This document shows positions 58,301 to 60,654 of a stretch of DNA of 64,000 bases, piece after piece (position 1 is the stretch's first letter; every line of letters starts with the position of its first letter). The stretch is from Lutraria lutraria (taxonomy: Eukaryota; Mollusca; Bivalvia; Venerida; Mactridae): contig OZ026835.1 in the NCBI GenBank assembly GCA_964023205.1, positions 21,527,817 to 21,591,816 of the forward strand. Reading direction: 5' to 3'. Made by a program: the position numbers and the translations under genes. The notes beneath the pieces are model-generated. The model had not been told where the DNA came from. It saw nothing but the letters and a program-made list of their open reading frames with translations, and did no database searches.

Positions 58301-59793
58301 TTATTCAAAATTGTCAATTGATAACAATGGCTGATTGGGAATCAACTGTCGTGTGACAAACAATGTGTAACATCAATTCATACACGAAGCGTGTCAACAG
58401 TTTGTCGTTGACCATATTGTTAGTTACGATTTTATACTAATTGCGACGAATATTTCACAATGATCTCGGATATAATAAGTTAATACGCTTACATACCTGT
58501 TGATCTGTGTGAAATTATTTGTACTTCAGTGTCATTCAAAATTTAAAAACTGATTCGAACACAATTAAACAAAACTAACTAGAATATGGTGATTTAGTGA
58601 AAAAAATGTTCCAAACATAAAAACAATACGTCTTCGATTCTTTAATTGTTTAAGAATGTGACTATAGTGATGCTTAGTCGATCATTTGTAAGTGAAGTGA
58701 CAATGACATACCGGTAATTATTCTGTCGGATTGTGTTCTGCATAATCCATAAATGCGCGGGTATTTATTTAACAAGAATTATTGTTTCATTTGTTAACTC
58801 ATATACATTCATAAAAAAAGGATAAATAGTAAGTGTTTGTTATACATTTTATTTTATTTTTATTATCACCCAAGTAACGTCTTATTTGCATACGAGAGTT
58901 AACTCCCTTACAATATACGGACAGTACAGAATTTATCATTTCCAACTGGTACATCATACTGAAATGGATTATTCGAAACCATGGATTATCCGAATGATTT
59001 TTCAGGGCCCAATGACATTCGAATAATCGGGGTTTTACTGTATGTCTGCACATGCGATAATACAGGTGTTAATAAAAATTGTGGACTGCTCAGGTAGAGG
59101 CAGTTTTGCAGGTGAAGTATAATAATTGAGGTCAATACACAAGGATATGCAACAATTAAATCTGAAATTAAGAGTGCTCCAAACTCTGTTTTTATTAGTC
59201 TTCAATTCATAAATACACTACCTGAATATTTATAAATAAGATTATAAGTCAGTTTACCATGGGAATGCTGGATGGCAAACACGATGGTCAGTCAATGCTC
59301 AAAGACACCAACCAGTTCAATTTAATTTAAACCCACTCCTCCAGATTTAACAAGTAACTCCCCCCCCCCGCCACGTCAAACAGATCTTCATATTTCATGA
59401 ACTATTCATGAAGTATGCACAAATAGTTCAAGAAAAATTCATGTTTTCATGAGTTCCTTTCAAAGGGGTCTTAACTTTCCAAGATGAGGAGCAACTGAAT
59501 CAGTGATTGATGACTGATACCAATGCTAAAATCAAAATAAATATACAGACAAAATATATCTGAAATCCACACTCTAAAAGAGTTGTGTTTAATATGCTGA
59601 ATCAGGCATCACAATTTCAGGCAATACATTTACATAATAATAACTTGTGAAATTAAATGTGCAGACAAACCTTATTCCTATCATCAAGTGGTTTTTGTTC
59701 ATTGTTATTTTCTGACATTTCTTTTTCAGACAACTCAGAGAGTTGTGGCATTGCACTTGGACGAAATTGATCTCGACGTTTTGCTAAATGACT
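7120..59793 (-). CDS. IRAG1: IRAG1/IRAG2-family protein (MRVI1/LRMP, IP3-receptor-associated), 3' portion of gene, about 19 exons
   Basis: Exons spliced by GT-AG junctions with matching phases give one frame of 1,608 nt (535 aa) when a single copy of the triplicated exon is used. The best family marks lie in the coiled-coil core: S-K-F-T-S-L-S-L-A-F-K-T-D-S, S-S-R-A-E-V-F-G-A-I-Q-Q, and K-A-V-D-I-M-V-H-H-V-E-N followed by R-E-H-A-E-L-E-E. All are characteristic of vertebrate IRAG1 and IRAG2. A Ser/Arg-rich middle carries R-R-S-A-S, R-R-R-V-S and L-R-R-A-S, consensus sites for PKG/PKA. In vertebrates IRAG1 is a cGKI substrate that restrains IP3-receptor calcium release. The last exon has one hydrophobic segment (tail anchor) and ends in G-K-P-P-H. 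The 5' end lies outside the window. Whether the bivalve protein acts in cGMP signalling, nuclear positioning or both is inference. Confidence 0.92.
7703..7828 (-). CDS. IRAG1: IRAG-family exon: acidic/Gln-rich helix before the anchor
   Basis: The acceptor 'cttttcag' precedes Y-E-Q-G-L-R-A-S-L-G-Q-D-L, and the donor is 'gtaagtt'. It is 126 nt, enters after two bases of a Gly codon and leaves in phase 2. It is predicted helical (S-S-L-R-E-Q-Q-N-Q-I-N-E-S-L-G-D-I-M), probably a short coiled coil next to the membrane anchor. An alternative open frame on the same strand does not fit the neighbouring exons. Confidence 0.9.
7960..8020 (-). promoter_or_regulatory. Candidate internal promoter: full CRE palindrome plus TATA-like box
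   Basis: The palindrome TGACGTCA at 8010-8017 lies next to a CpG cluster (gagcgcgtgacgtcac). On the minus strand it is followed about 10 bp later by CTCTATATA, and then by ATG codons and a GTAATA donor near 7,925. This resembles a compact CREB-type core promoter in the intron just upstream of the exon at 7703-7828. The short ATG frame does not join that exon in its coding frame, so any transcript would be non-coding or use an internal start. Confidence 0.3.
8072..8102. repeat. Perfect short hairpin
   Basis: Arms of 14 bp (GTATTTTTTTCAAT and its reverse complement) flank a 3-base GAT loop. Nothing else identifies it; it could be an RNA hairpin or a repeat end. Confidence 0.5.
8752..8826 (-). 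CDS. IRAG1: IRAG-family exon: Lys/Glu-rich charged segment
   Basis: It is 75 nt, phase 2 in and phase 2 out, with acceptor 'catttctttcag' and donor 'gttaga'. It encodes S-N-K-Q-A-T-D-V-Q-D-K-E-K-Q-K-N-M-E-E-E plus A-F-K-K-G, a strongly charged likely helix. The donor is weaker than its neighbours (GTTAGA), but the phases on both sides fit. Confidence 0.85.
8860..9728. other. Intron without recognised features
   Basis: AT-rich intron between the exons at 8752 and 9729. No exon-like frame, named repeat or RNA gene was recognised. Confidence 0.5.
9729..9889 (-). CDS. IRAG1: IRAG-family exon with R-R-A-S phosphorylation motif
   Basis: It is 161 nt, entering in phase 0 with D-A-R-S-R-L-Q-A-V-I and leaving after two bases. 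It contains N-T-L-R-R-A-S-L-E-K, a textbook PKA/PKG consensus, followed by a Ser/Pro-rich low-complexity linker (S-V-S-P-S-S-T-P-P-R-V-S-R). The acceptor is 'ttaattcacag' and the donor 'gtaaac'. Confidence 0.9.
9890..12220. other. Intron; holds one palindromic MITE, otherwise nothing supported
   Basis: A long AT-rich intron. Apart from the inverted-repeat element at 11,294-11,401 no gene was supported. The small open frames at 11,479-11,832 have no splice context and no family resemblance. Confidence 0.5.
11294..11401. mobile_element. Palindromic MITE (foldback element)
   Basis: Long imperfect inverted arms flank a short centre: 'ataaattatttgatatag' with 'gccctgttattt' on the left, mirrored by 'aaataacaaggcc' with 'tatatcaaatcacttattta' on the right. 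Arms of about 40 bp would fold into one hairpin. No coding capacity; superfamily not determined. Confidence 0.7.
12221..12286 (-). CDS. IRAG1: IRAG-family exon: Asn/Ser-rich linker
   Basis: It is 66 nt (22 codons), phase 0 at both ends, with acceptor 'ctattttatacag' and donor 'gtaagattg'. It encodes G-S-N-L-N-T-A-H-L-D-S-S-T-N-S-L-R-P-N-N-D-A. It has no domain of its own. It can be skipped without breaking the frame. It sits just outside the tandemly repeated block. Confidence 0.82.
12616..12790. mobile_element. Small TIR element of pogo/Tigger style (CAGTCAAACCTGTG ends)
   Basis: The ends are CAGTCAAACCTGTG and CACAGGTTTGACAG with TA on both sides, about 175 bp apart. It has no coding capacity. 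The left end also occurs in units 2 and 3 (around 15,594 and 18,808), where the right end has been replaced by another repeat. Confidence 0.65.
13690..13935. promoter_or_regulatory. CpG-richer promoter-like patch, unit 1
   Basis: In an otherwise CpG-poor intron this patch has many CpGs, a CCAAT box on the minus strand (plus 'gattggctatc' at about 13,744) and 'ttaccggtaattg'. The same patch is repeated in unit 2 (16,568-16,812) and missing from unit 3. Part of it ('aggga(a)acatgcctcag') also occurs at 62,883, so some of it is dispersed repeat. Promoter activity is only a guess. Confidence 0.25.
14548..14664 (-). CDS. IRAG1: Triplicated IRAG exon, copy A
   Basis: It is 117 nt (39 codons), phase 0-0, with acceptor 'attttaccctgag' and donor 'gtaagaag'. 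It encodes P-R-T-P-R-F-S-L-S-S-S-I-R-R-V-E-T-S-P and then I-F-R-T-E-A-S-Q-A-F-R-T-Q-A-S-V-D-E-D-E. It differs from copy C at 2 of 117 bases. One change makes I-R-R-V-E where the others have I-T-R-V-E. Confidence 0.85.
14833..15027. mobile_element. hAT-type MITE with 8-bp target duplication, inserted in unit 1 only
   Basis: Termini are CAAAGGGGTTTGTCATGAAA and TTCGTGACAAACCCCTTTG, bounded by the direct repeat CACAGAAG (14,825-14,832 and 15,028-15,035). Units 2 and 3 carry the empty site ('gtacacagtaggac', 'gtacatagtaggac'). Eight-bp duplications with CA..TG ends fit the hAT superfamily. The interior is a 79-bp tandem duplication with an (AT)n run. Confidence 0.85.
15657..15905. repeat. Truncated 'AACAAGAGGGCC' dispersed bivalve repeat
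   Basis: It starts 'acaagagggccaagac' and contains the recurring words 'gacctagtttttgacccc' and 'tcttacatatcattaagacaaac'. The same family is seen at 18,875-19,135, 41,750-42,240 and 61,050-62,517. The open frames here (for example 15,866-16,057) are repeat-derived, not genes. Confidence 0.75.
16568..16812. promoter_or_regulatory. CpG-richer promoter-like patch, unit 2
   Basis: Near-identical copy of the patch at 13,690-13,935, including the minus-strand CCAAT box and 'ttaccggtaattg'. Conservation here mainly reflects recent duplication. Confidence 0.25.
17430..17546 (-). CDS. IRAG1: Triplicated IRAG exon, copy B (most diverged)
   Basis: It is 117 nt, phase 0-0, with intact acceptor ('ttttaccctgag') and donor ('gtaagaatt'). 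It begins S-R-T-P-R-F-S-L-S-S-S-I-T-R-V-E-T-S-P, followed by I-L-R-T and later R-T-P-A-S-V-D-K-D-E. It differs from copy C at 7 bases, 5 of them changing the residue (Pro to Ser, Ser to Thr, Phe to Leu, Gln to Pro, Glu to Lys). Still fully open. Confidence 0.82.
17632..18318. mobile_element. Dispersed bivalve repeat ending in (GACC)n, inserted in unit 2 only
   Basis: It opens 'actagaactatcactaaagg' with a small hairpin, contains internal repeats of 'caaagggccataactca', and ends with a GACC-type run and 'aatatagcccccatat' plus 'ctggggatataa'. Units 1 and 3 have the uninterrupted site ('aacacaatcatgc'). A relative lies at 20,738-21,248. It has no coding frame and no clear target duplication. 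Confidence 0.75.
18875..19135. repeat. Truncated 'AACAAGAGGGCC' dispersed bivalve repeat (unit 3)
   Basis: It starts 'aacaagagggccaagatggc' with 'cctatatcactcacatgaca', a clearer version of the element start than in unit 2. It is shared with unit 2, so it was inserted before those two units separated. Confidence 0.75.
19739..19904. mobile_element. Small TIR element (CAGTCAACCTTGTG ends)
   Basis: Inverted ends 'cagtcaaccttgtg' and 'cacagggttgactg' are flanked by TA, 166 bp overall. Same style as the element at 12,616 (pogo/Tigger-like MITE). The short open frame starting at 19,874 is inside its right end and is not a gene. Confidence 0.7.
20595..20710 (-). mobile_element. Fragment of a pogo/Tigger-like element
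   Basis: The words 'tttgtcacacgccagttgat', 'ataataggcgtgaaaatatgcgc' in part, and 'agggaccaaataatgtattcgga' in part match in reverse the interior of the element at 58,101-59,040. Both ends are missing. Confidence 0.55.
20738..21248. mobile_element. Dispersed bivalve repeat ending in (GACC)n
   Basis: It begins 'actagagctgtcacagaggt' (hairpin gtcac/gtgac) and has two internal tandem segments of about 150 bp ('aaaattgtgtcttgcacat'). It ends with an ACCG/GACC run and a closing hairpin 'ccccctc...gcgggggtata'. A truncated relative lies at 59,874-60,140 and another start at 21,690. The open frames across it are by-products. Confidence 0.75.
22317..22433 (-). CDS. IRAG1: Triplicated IRAG exon, copy C
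   Basis: It is 117 nt, phase 0-0, with acceptor 'attttaccctgag' and donor 'gtaagaatt'. It begins P-R-S-P-R-F-S-L-S-S-S-I-T-R-V-E-T-S-P and ends A-S-V-D-E-D-E. It is the first copy met by the transcript. Because all copies are multiples of three with phase 0 ends, one, two or all three could be spliced in without a frameshift, giving a 39-, 78- or 117-residue Ser/Thr-rich segment. Confidence 0.88.
23381..23455 (-). repeat. tRNA-derived SINE head
   Basis: Read on the minus strand this has an A-box-like GTGGTGTAGGAG and a B box GGTTTGAATCC (plus 23,388-23,398) at tRNA spacing. The flanks do not close a proper acceptor stem, so it looks like a SINE rather than a working tRNA gene. Confidence 0.6.
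23460..24442. other. Intron without supported features
   Basis: AT-rich intron. The plus-strand frame at 23,758-24,066 has no family resemblance or splice context. A short (GT)n run lies near 24,142. Confidence 0.5.
24443..24529 (-). CDS. IRAG1: IRAG-family exon with R-R-R-V-S site
   Basis: It is 87 nt (29 codons), phase 0-0, with acceptor 'ctttcactttcag' and donor 'gtaatt'. It opens A-S-R-R-R-V-S-E-I-A-L-P-K-V-L-G-G-T-G. This resembles the IRAG1 stretch in which an R-R-V-T motif is followed by a short hydrophobic L-P. The R-R-R-V-S is a strong basophilic-kinase consensus. Confidence 0.9.
25199..25257 (-). CDS. IRAG1: Candidate alternative IRAG exon (frame-incompatible with the exon at 27,700)
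   Basis: It is 59 nt with acceptor 'gggtcttag' and donor 'gtatat'. The open frame reads K-T-A-G-H-L-N-H-H-T-A-L-A-D-L-S-E-D-Q and needs one base from the exon before it. That fits splicing from 29,824 (phase 1) directly, but not from 27,700 or 28,807 (phase 0), which would give a stop within seven codons. It is therefore either an alternative exon used instead of those two, or a poison exon. The acceptor tract is weak. Confidence 0.5.
25258..27699. other. Intron with unidentified degraded sequence
   Basis: The stretch 25,560-26,760 is less AT-rich than its surroundings and shows several overlapping short frames on both strands, as a decayed transposon might. I could not recognise a transposase motif. 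The rest is plain AT-rich intron. Confidence 0.35.
27700..27768 (-). CDS. IRAG1: IRAG-family exon: Pro/Thr-rich linker
   Basis: It is 69 nt (23 codons), phase 0-0, with acceptor 'gttttccttttcaccag' and donor 'gtacctt'. It encodes L-L-A-P-Q-G-S-P-T-Q-L-T-P-T-A-A-K-A-I-K and then L-L-K. It is richer in G+C than the flanking intron, which supports a real exon. It is dispensable for frame and so possibly a cassette. Confidence 0.75.
28275..28545. repeat. Dispersed bivalve repeat ('GTTTGTGAAACACAAATGC' type)
   Basis: It contains the words 'gagaagcttaggccaaaacg', 'agacaaggtttggttacgga', a GACC-type run, and 'agaggcaacccagatagg'. The same order recurs at 32,630-32,910 and in part at 51,446-51,560. 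Non-coding. Confidence 0.7.
28807..28838 (-). CDS. IRAG1: IRAG-family micro-exon with R-R-S-A-S
   Basis: It is 32 nt with acceptor 'gttttctttcag' and donor 'gtatgtc'. It enters with two bases that complete Gly and reads G-G-E-L-L-S-R-R-S-A-S, ending in phase 0. The R-S-A-S element follows the coiled coil at the same relative place as K-R-S-A-S in vertebrate IRAG1. Confidence 0.82.
29824..29879 (-). CDS. IRAG1: IRAG-family exon downstream of the coiled coil
   Basis: It is 56 nt with acceptor 'tttatttttttcag' and donor 'gtatgta'. One base completes Arg, then K-L-L-Q-D-S-R-S-L-A-P-S-S-I-D-L-T-G, leaving one base (phase 1). This is the branch point for the two alternative downstream routes (28,807 or 25,257). 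Confidence 0.87.
30553..30650 (-). CDS. IRAG1: IRAG-family coiled-coil exon (signature block 3)
   Basis: It is 98 nt with acceptor 'tatcatacag' and donor 'gtaacc'. It reads E-K-R-M-S-K-A-V-D-I-M-V-H-H-V-E-N-I-R-R and continues V-H-E-R-E-H-A-E-L-E-E-A. This corresponds to the S-R-A-V-E-V-M-x-Q-H-V-E-N-L-K and E-K-E-H-A-E-L-E-E-L-K block of vertebrate IRAG1/2 and is the strongest family evidence in the window. Confidence 0.95.
30800..30974. mobile_element. TIR MITE, family 'CAGTACAACCTCTCC', copy 1
   Basis: Ends CAGTACAACCTCTCCAGAG and 'ggacaggttgcactg' are flanked by TA, 175 bp. The interior repeats 'caacaacctc'. Two relatives sit in the same gene at 34,689 and 55,924. Confidence 0.75.
31213..31344 (-). 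CDS. IRAG1: IRAG-family coiled-coil exon (signature block 2)
   Basis: It is 132 nt (44 codons), phase 0-0, with acceptor 'cttttttatttcag' and donor 'gttata'. It begins T-L-N-Q-I-C-T-D-P-Q-V-R-E-I-L and ends R-V-S-S-R-A-E-V-F-G-A-I-Q-Q. The S-S-R-A-E-V-x-G-A-I stretch is a family hallmark. Confidence 0.95.
31804..31944 (-). CDS. IRAG1: IRAG-family coiled-coil exon (signature block 1)
   Basis: It is 141 nt (47 codons), phase 0-0, with acceptor 'ccactttcag' and donor 'gtaatc'. It begins S-K-F-T-S-L-S-L-A-F-K-T-D-S-Q-T-L-E-K-R and continues with an amphipathic helix (L-E-I-Q-E-R-A-R-D-I-A-E-Q-N). It aligns closely by eye with the conserved first block of vertebrate IRAG1. Confidence 0.95.
32038..32129. 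mobile_element. Palindromic MITE (foldback element)
   Basis: The inverted arms 'gaataaaacagtatgaagc' and 'gcttcatgctgttttattc' extend outward through 'cgagttgaataa/ttattcagctcg'-type words around a short centre. Hairpin arms are about 40 bp. Non-coding. Confidence 0.7.
32405..32490 (+). promoter_or_regulatory. Candidate CRE/TATA cluster inside intron
   Basis: A full CRE palindrome TGACGTCA at 32,413-32,420 is followed by 'tacatatattatatgc' (TATA-like) and then by ATG codons and a GTATGT donor-like word at about 32,484. It parallels the arrangement at 8.0 kb. There is no evidence of a downstream gene on this strand. Confidence 0.22.
32630..32910. repeat. Dispersed bivalve repeat, second copy of the 28,275 family
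   Basis: It shares 'gaagagcttaggccaaa', 'cagacaaggtttggttatgg', 'gacatgtgcaaagcag' and 'agaggcaacccagatagg' in the same order as 28,275-28,545. Non-coding. Confidence 0.7.
33020..33156. mobile_element. Truncated 'CAGTCAAACCTGTG' type element
   Basis: The right end '...gctaacacaggtttgactgta' and the inner words 'aaaggccactctattgacag' match the elements at 12,616 and 19,739. The left terminus is not clear. Confidence 0.5.
34279..34309 (-). CDS. IRAG1: IRAG-family micro-exon (acidic lead-in to the coiled coil)
   Basis: It is 31 nt with acceptor 'tatactttcag' and donor 'gtttgt'. One base completes Ser, then S-E-E-L-S-D-Q-E-I-E, ending in phase 0 directly before S-K-F-T-S-L. This matches the L-S-E-E-E-I-E lead-in of vertebrate IRAG1. 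Confidence 0.9.
34689..34849. mobile_element. TIR MITE, family 'CAGTACAACCTCTCC', copy 2
   Basis: Ends CAGTACAACCTCTCCAGAG and CTTTGGAGAGGTTGCACTG are flanked by TA, 161 bp. This is the cleanest pair of ends of the family. Confidence 0.78.
35481..35822. repeat. Minisatellite, 68-bp higher-order unit
   Basis: Two half-units alternate. One is 'gtactggtttatcatcatat' with 'ataattgtagagtg', the other 'gtactggtttatcattacaa' with 'acactactagaggg'. Together they form a 68-bp period repeated about 4-5 times with very few differences between copies. Confidence 0.9.
36233..36303 (-). CDS. IRAG1: Candidate alternative first or cassette exon of the IRAG-family gene
   Basis: From ATG at 36,303 the minus strand reads M-T-L-A-T-M-T-K-N-T-F-A-K-V-V-M-Q-A-V-R and A-K-K-G, reaching a good donor ('gggtaagac') in phase 2. 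That is exactly the phase needed by the micro-exon at 34,279-34,309. An in-frame stop lies about 50 bases upstream. An acceptor-like 'tttgttcag' between the two would also make it a phase-compatible cassette after the exon at 57,669. It could be chance, and 'tttttagctctgac' also occurs in a repeat at 40.7 kb. Confidence 0.4.
37848..37866. repeat. (GGTA)n microsatellite
   Basis: A short run of 'ggtaggtaggtaggtagg'. No other feature here. Confidence 0.7.
38876..39115 (-). mobile_element. tRNA-derived SINE
   Basis: On the minus strand a tRNA-like head 'gcctgcctggtttactaagc' is followed by 'tcagtggttaaagtgttggt', then 'gaggttgcgagttcgaaccc' (B box) and a body containing 'ctgtccgtgacaaatttga'. 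The same head and body occur on the plus strand at 51,315-51,440, confirming a dispersed family. Confidence 0.75.
39773..39886. mobile_element. Palindromic MITE (foldback element)
   Basis: The arms 'atcgagggttcaacgcaaca' with 'gtgtcgtaac' and 'gttacgacag' with 'tgttgcgctgagccctcgat' are nearly perfect inverted repeats of about 47 bp around a 20-bp centre. It is CpG-bearing, so probably a fairly young insertion. Confidence 0.78.
40300..40760. repeat. 'AACAAGAGGGCC' dispersed repeat with internal tandem units
   Basis: It starts 'aacaagagggccttgcatac'. The words 'gaccaagttt' with 'ggtgatgatccatccattg' and 'tttttagctctgacg' recur two to three times at ~150-bp spacing. The open frame at 40,447-40,683 is part of this repeat. 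Confidence 0.65.
41750..42240. repeat. 'AAAAGGGCCATGGTGGCCC' dispersed repeat
   Basis: It starts 'aaaagggccatggtggccct' with 'taactcactcacctgag'. It has internal ~125-150-bp units with 'ttttcctgtgatttga' and 'gtgacctagtttttgacccc'. Typical non-coding bivalve repeat. Confidence 0.75.
47147..47640. repeat. Minisatellite with CAGCTG in every unit
   Basis: About 15 units of 28-36 bp share 'atacagctgtcaa', in two types ('ttatgagttcatagactta' and 'ctctggatacatagactta') arranged in a higher-order pattern of long, long, short. I count 14 intact CAGCTG words, each a potential E-box. Confidence 0.9.
48470..48522. mobile_element. Tigger/pogo-like element end
   Basis: 'attcggattatacagggtac' followed by 'aatcaaggttttactgta' resembles the right end of the element at 58,101-59,040 ('aatcggggttttactgta'). 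The left part, from about 48,375 ('agggaccaagtcatgatta'), is degraded. Confidence 0.5.
49085..49292 (-). mobile_element. SINE copy ('GACAGTTCACCTAACCATC' family)
   Basis: It shares 'gacagttcacctaaccatc', 'gtaagcaactgcc' and 'aaagagacatggtcggcagc' with 50,487-50,615. A minus-strand B-box-like word next to 'cttgaaccca' and the tRNA-like tail 'accacacaaccattgaggcg' suggest a tRNA-derived SINE in reverse orientation. Confidence 0.6.
49985..50465. other. CpG-richer patch with open frames on both strands; function unknown
   Basis: Unlike the flanks, this stretch has many CpGs ('gacgatacgtcgctataatt', 'caacgcggagaacacgacaa'). Frames are open on plus (50,214-50,465) and minus (50,197-50,391). I recognise no family. 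It could be a promoter region, a first exon or a young transposon fragment. Confidence 0.3.
50487..50615 (-). mobile_element. SINE copy ('GACAGTTCACCTAACCATC' family)
   Basis: Second copy of the element at 49,085. Here the minus-strand B box is cleaner (plus 'cggggctcgaacctacgacc'). Confidence 0.65.
51315..51440 (+). mobile_element. tRNA-derived SINE
   Basis: The head 'agcctgcctggttagcaaa', 'gttacagcattggtctactg' and 'aagaggttgtgagttcgaac' (B box) plus the body 'actgtccgtgacaaatttc' match the SINE at 38,876 in reverse. Confidence 0.72.
51955..51995. promoter_or_regulatory. Nuclear-receptor-like palindrome next to a CCAAT box
   Basis: AAGGTCACCT-C-AGGTGACCTT at 51,955-51,975 is a perfect inverted repeat of two AAGGTCA half-sites 7 bp apart. 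It is followed within 10 bp by 'tagccaatcagcg'. AAGGTCA is the half-site of ERR/SF-1-type receptors. No gene start is known here, so function is uncertain. Confidence 0.3.
54394..55344. mobile_element. Non-autonomous pogo/Tigger-like transposon (CAGTTGAATCTCGTTAT ends)
   Basis: Ends CAGTTGAATCTCGTTATCTC and 'gacataacgagattcaactg' are flanked by TA, 951 bp apart. Inside each end, 'gtttgagataaccgaaattt'-type words repeat as sub-terminal repeats. No transposase frame. TA target and CAGTT/AACTG ends fit the Tc1/mariner-pogo group. Confidence 0.8.
55924..56012. mobile_element. TIR MITE, family 'CAGTACAACCTCTCC', short copy 3
   Basis: Ends 'cagtgtaacctctctaaagg' and 'ctctggagaggttgcacta' lie 89 bp apart. 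It is an internally deleted relative of the elements at 30,800 and 34,689. Confidence 0.65.
56484..57141. repeat. 'AACAAGAGGGCCACGATGGCC' dispersed repeat, full-length looking
   Basis: It starts 'aacaagagggccacgatggc' with 'cctttatcgctcacctgag' and ends 'gctcacctgatgaatcaggtg' with 'agctaaaa', a closing hairpin. Inside are three units with 'caagggcccataactct'. The open frames at 56,535-56,923 are by-products. It is the best-preserved copy of this family in the window. Confidence 0.8.
57669..57769 (-). CDS. IRAG1: IRAG-family exon upstream of the coiled coil
   Basis: It is 101 nt with acceptor 'ttttattattcag' and donor 'gttagtt'. It enters in phase 0 with G-N-E-V-L-R-P-E-T-S-G-D-V-V and includes P-N-E-F-L-H-K-L-G-L-T-P-E-G-K, ending after two bases (phase 2), which fits the micro-exon at 34,279. 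The F-L-x-K-L-G-L-T-P-E block is followed by S-E-E-x in the family. Confidence 0.9.
58101..59040. mobile_element. Non-autonomous pogo/Tigger-like transposon (CAGTAAAACCTCAATTATCC ends)
   Basis: Ends CAGTAAAACCTCAATTATCC and 'cgaataatcggggttttactg' are flanked by TA, 940 bp. Sub-terminal 'attatccgaa' words repeat. These termini are those known for Tigger/pogo elements. It has no intact transposase. Fragments of its interior occur at 20,595 and 48,375. Confidence 0.85.
59671..59793 (-). CDS. IRAG1: IRAG-family exon, most upstream one seen
   Basis: It is 123 nt (41 codons), phase 0-0, with acceptor 'gttttttcag' and donor 'gtttgtc'. It begins S-H-L-A-K-R-R-D-Q-F-R-P-S-A-M-P and continues L-S-E-L-S-E-K-E-M-S-E-N-N-N-E. 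It is a basic-then-acidic disordered segment without a known domain. It has a real acceptor, so more coding exons should lie beyond base 64,000. Confidence 0.85.
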
Positions 59794-59873
59794 CTGAAAA
59801 AACAAACAAAGTAAATTGAATTTTATAAGAAAATAACACAGGGCAATTTGGCTATATTAAGTTGCTATGAAAA

Positions 59874-60140
59874 ACTAGAGCTGTCACAGAGGTGACTAAT
59901 ACCCCGCTGCCGCATTGACACTAAGAATGTGATAGTACACTATATAGCTAAGTTCAAGGGGACATAACTCTGCAATGAGTGGATCAATGGGCATGAAAAT
60001 TGTGTCTTGCACATCTACATTTTATATTGATAATATATTTCAAGTTTCAATTCAATCCCTTGAAAAAGGTGGAAGAAGTTCTCTCCACAAACTAAGACTG
60101 CCATTCTACACTATATGACTAATTTCAAGGGCACATAACA
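59874..60140. mobile_element. 5' part of the 'ACTAGAGCTGTCACAGAGG' dispersed repeat
   Basis: It matches 20,738 onwards ('actagagctgtcacagaggt', 'cattgacactaag', 'aaaattgtgtcttgcacat') but lacks the GACC-run end. Confidence 0.7.
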
Positions 60141-60654
60141 CTGAAATATGTGTTTAATTTAGACTGATGATTTAAGAAAAAGATGTCACATGAAGATCAA
60201 CATTCAACATATAGGTGAGAAATATGACAAAGATCAGTCAATTACTTTCAGGTATGGACTACTTTCTAGGGACATGCAGACTAAAGCCGAAATATATATT
60301 TTTTTGCAATATTAGCAGTCCTAATTGACCTGTGTCAGTCAATGGAAACTACATATGTTTATTATGGATAGTTTTAAGACAGTTTTGATTTCAGTTTTAT
60401 CAATAGGCCATAAGTCCAAGTGACATAATATTATACACATTAATTCATAACTAGTAACAAAATATGACAACAGAGTGAGCTCCAACGTTTCGATTTTAAG
60501 CTGGTTTCTGCAGAAAATTATGGCATTTTAATCGTAACCAGGTTGCTTTAGAGGAGAATATAACAAGCTACATAATATTATGATACGGTCAATAAGAAAG
60601 AAATAGTAACCAATTACATCTAGAGGGGTCTGAATAACACAGTTACCACAATAT

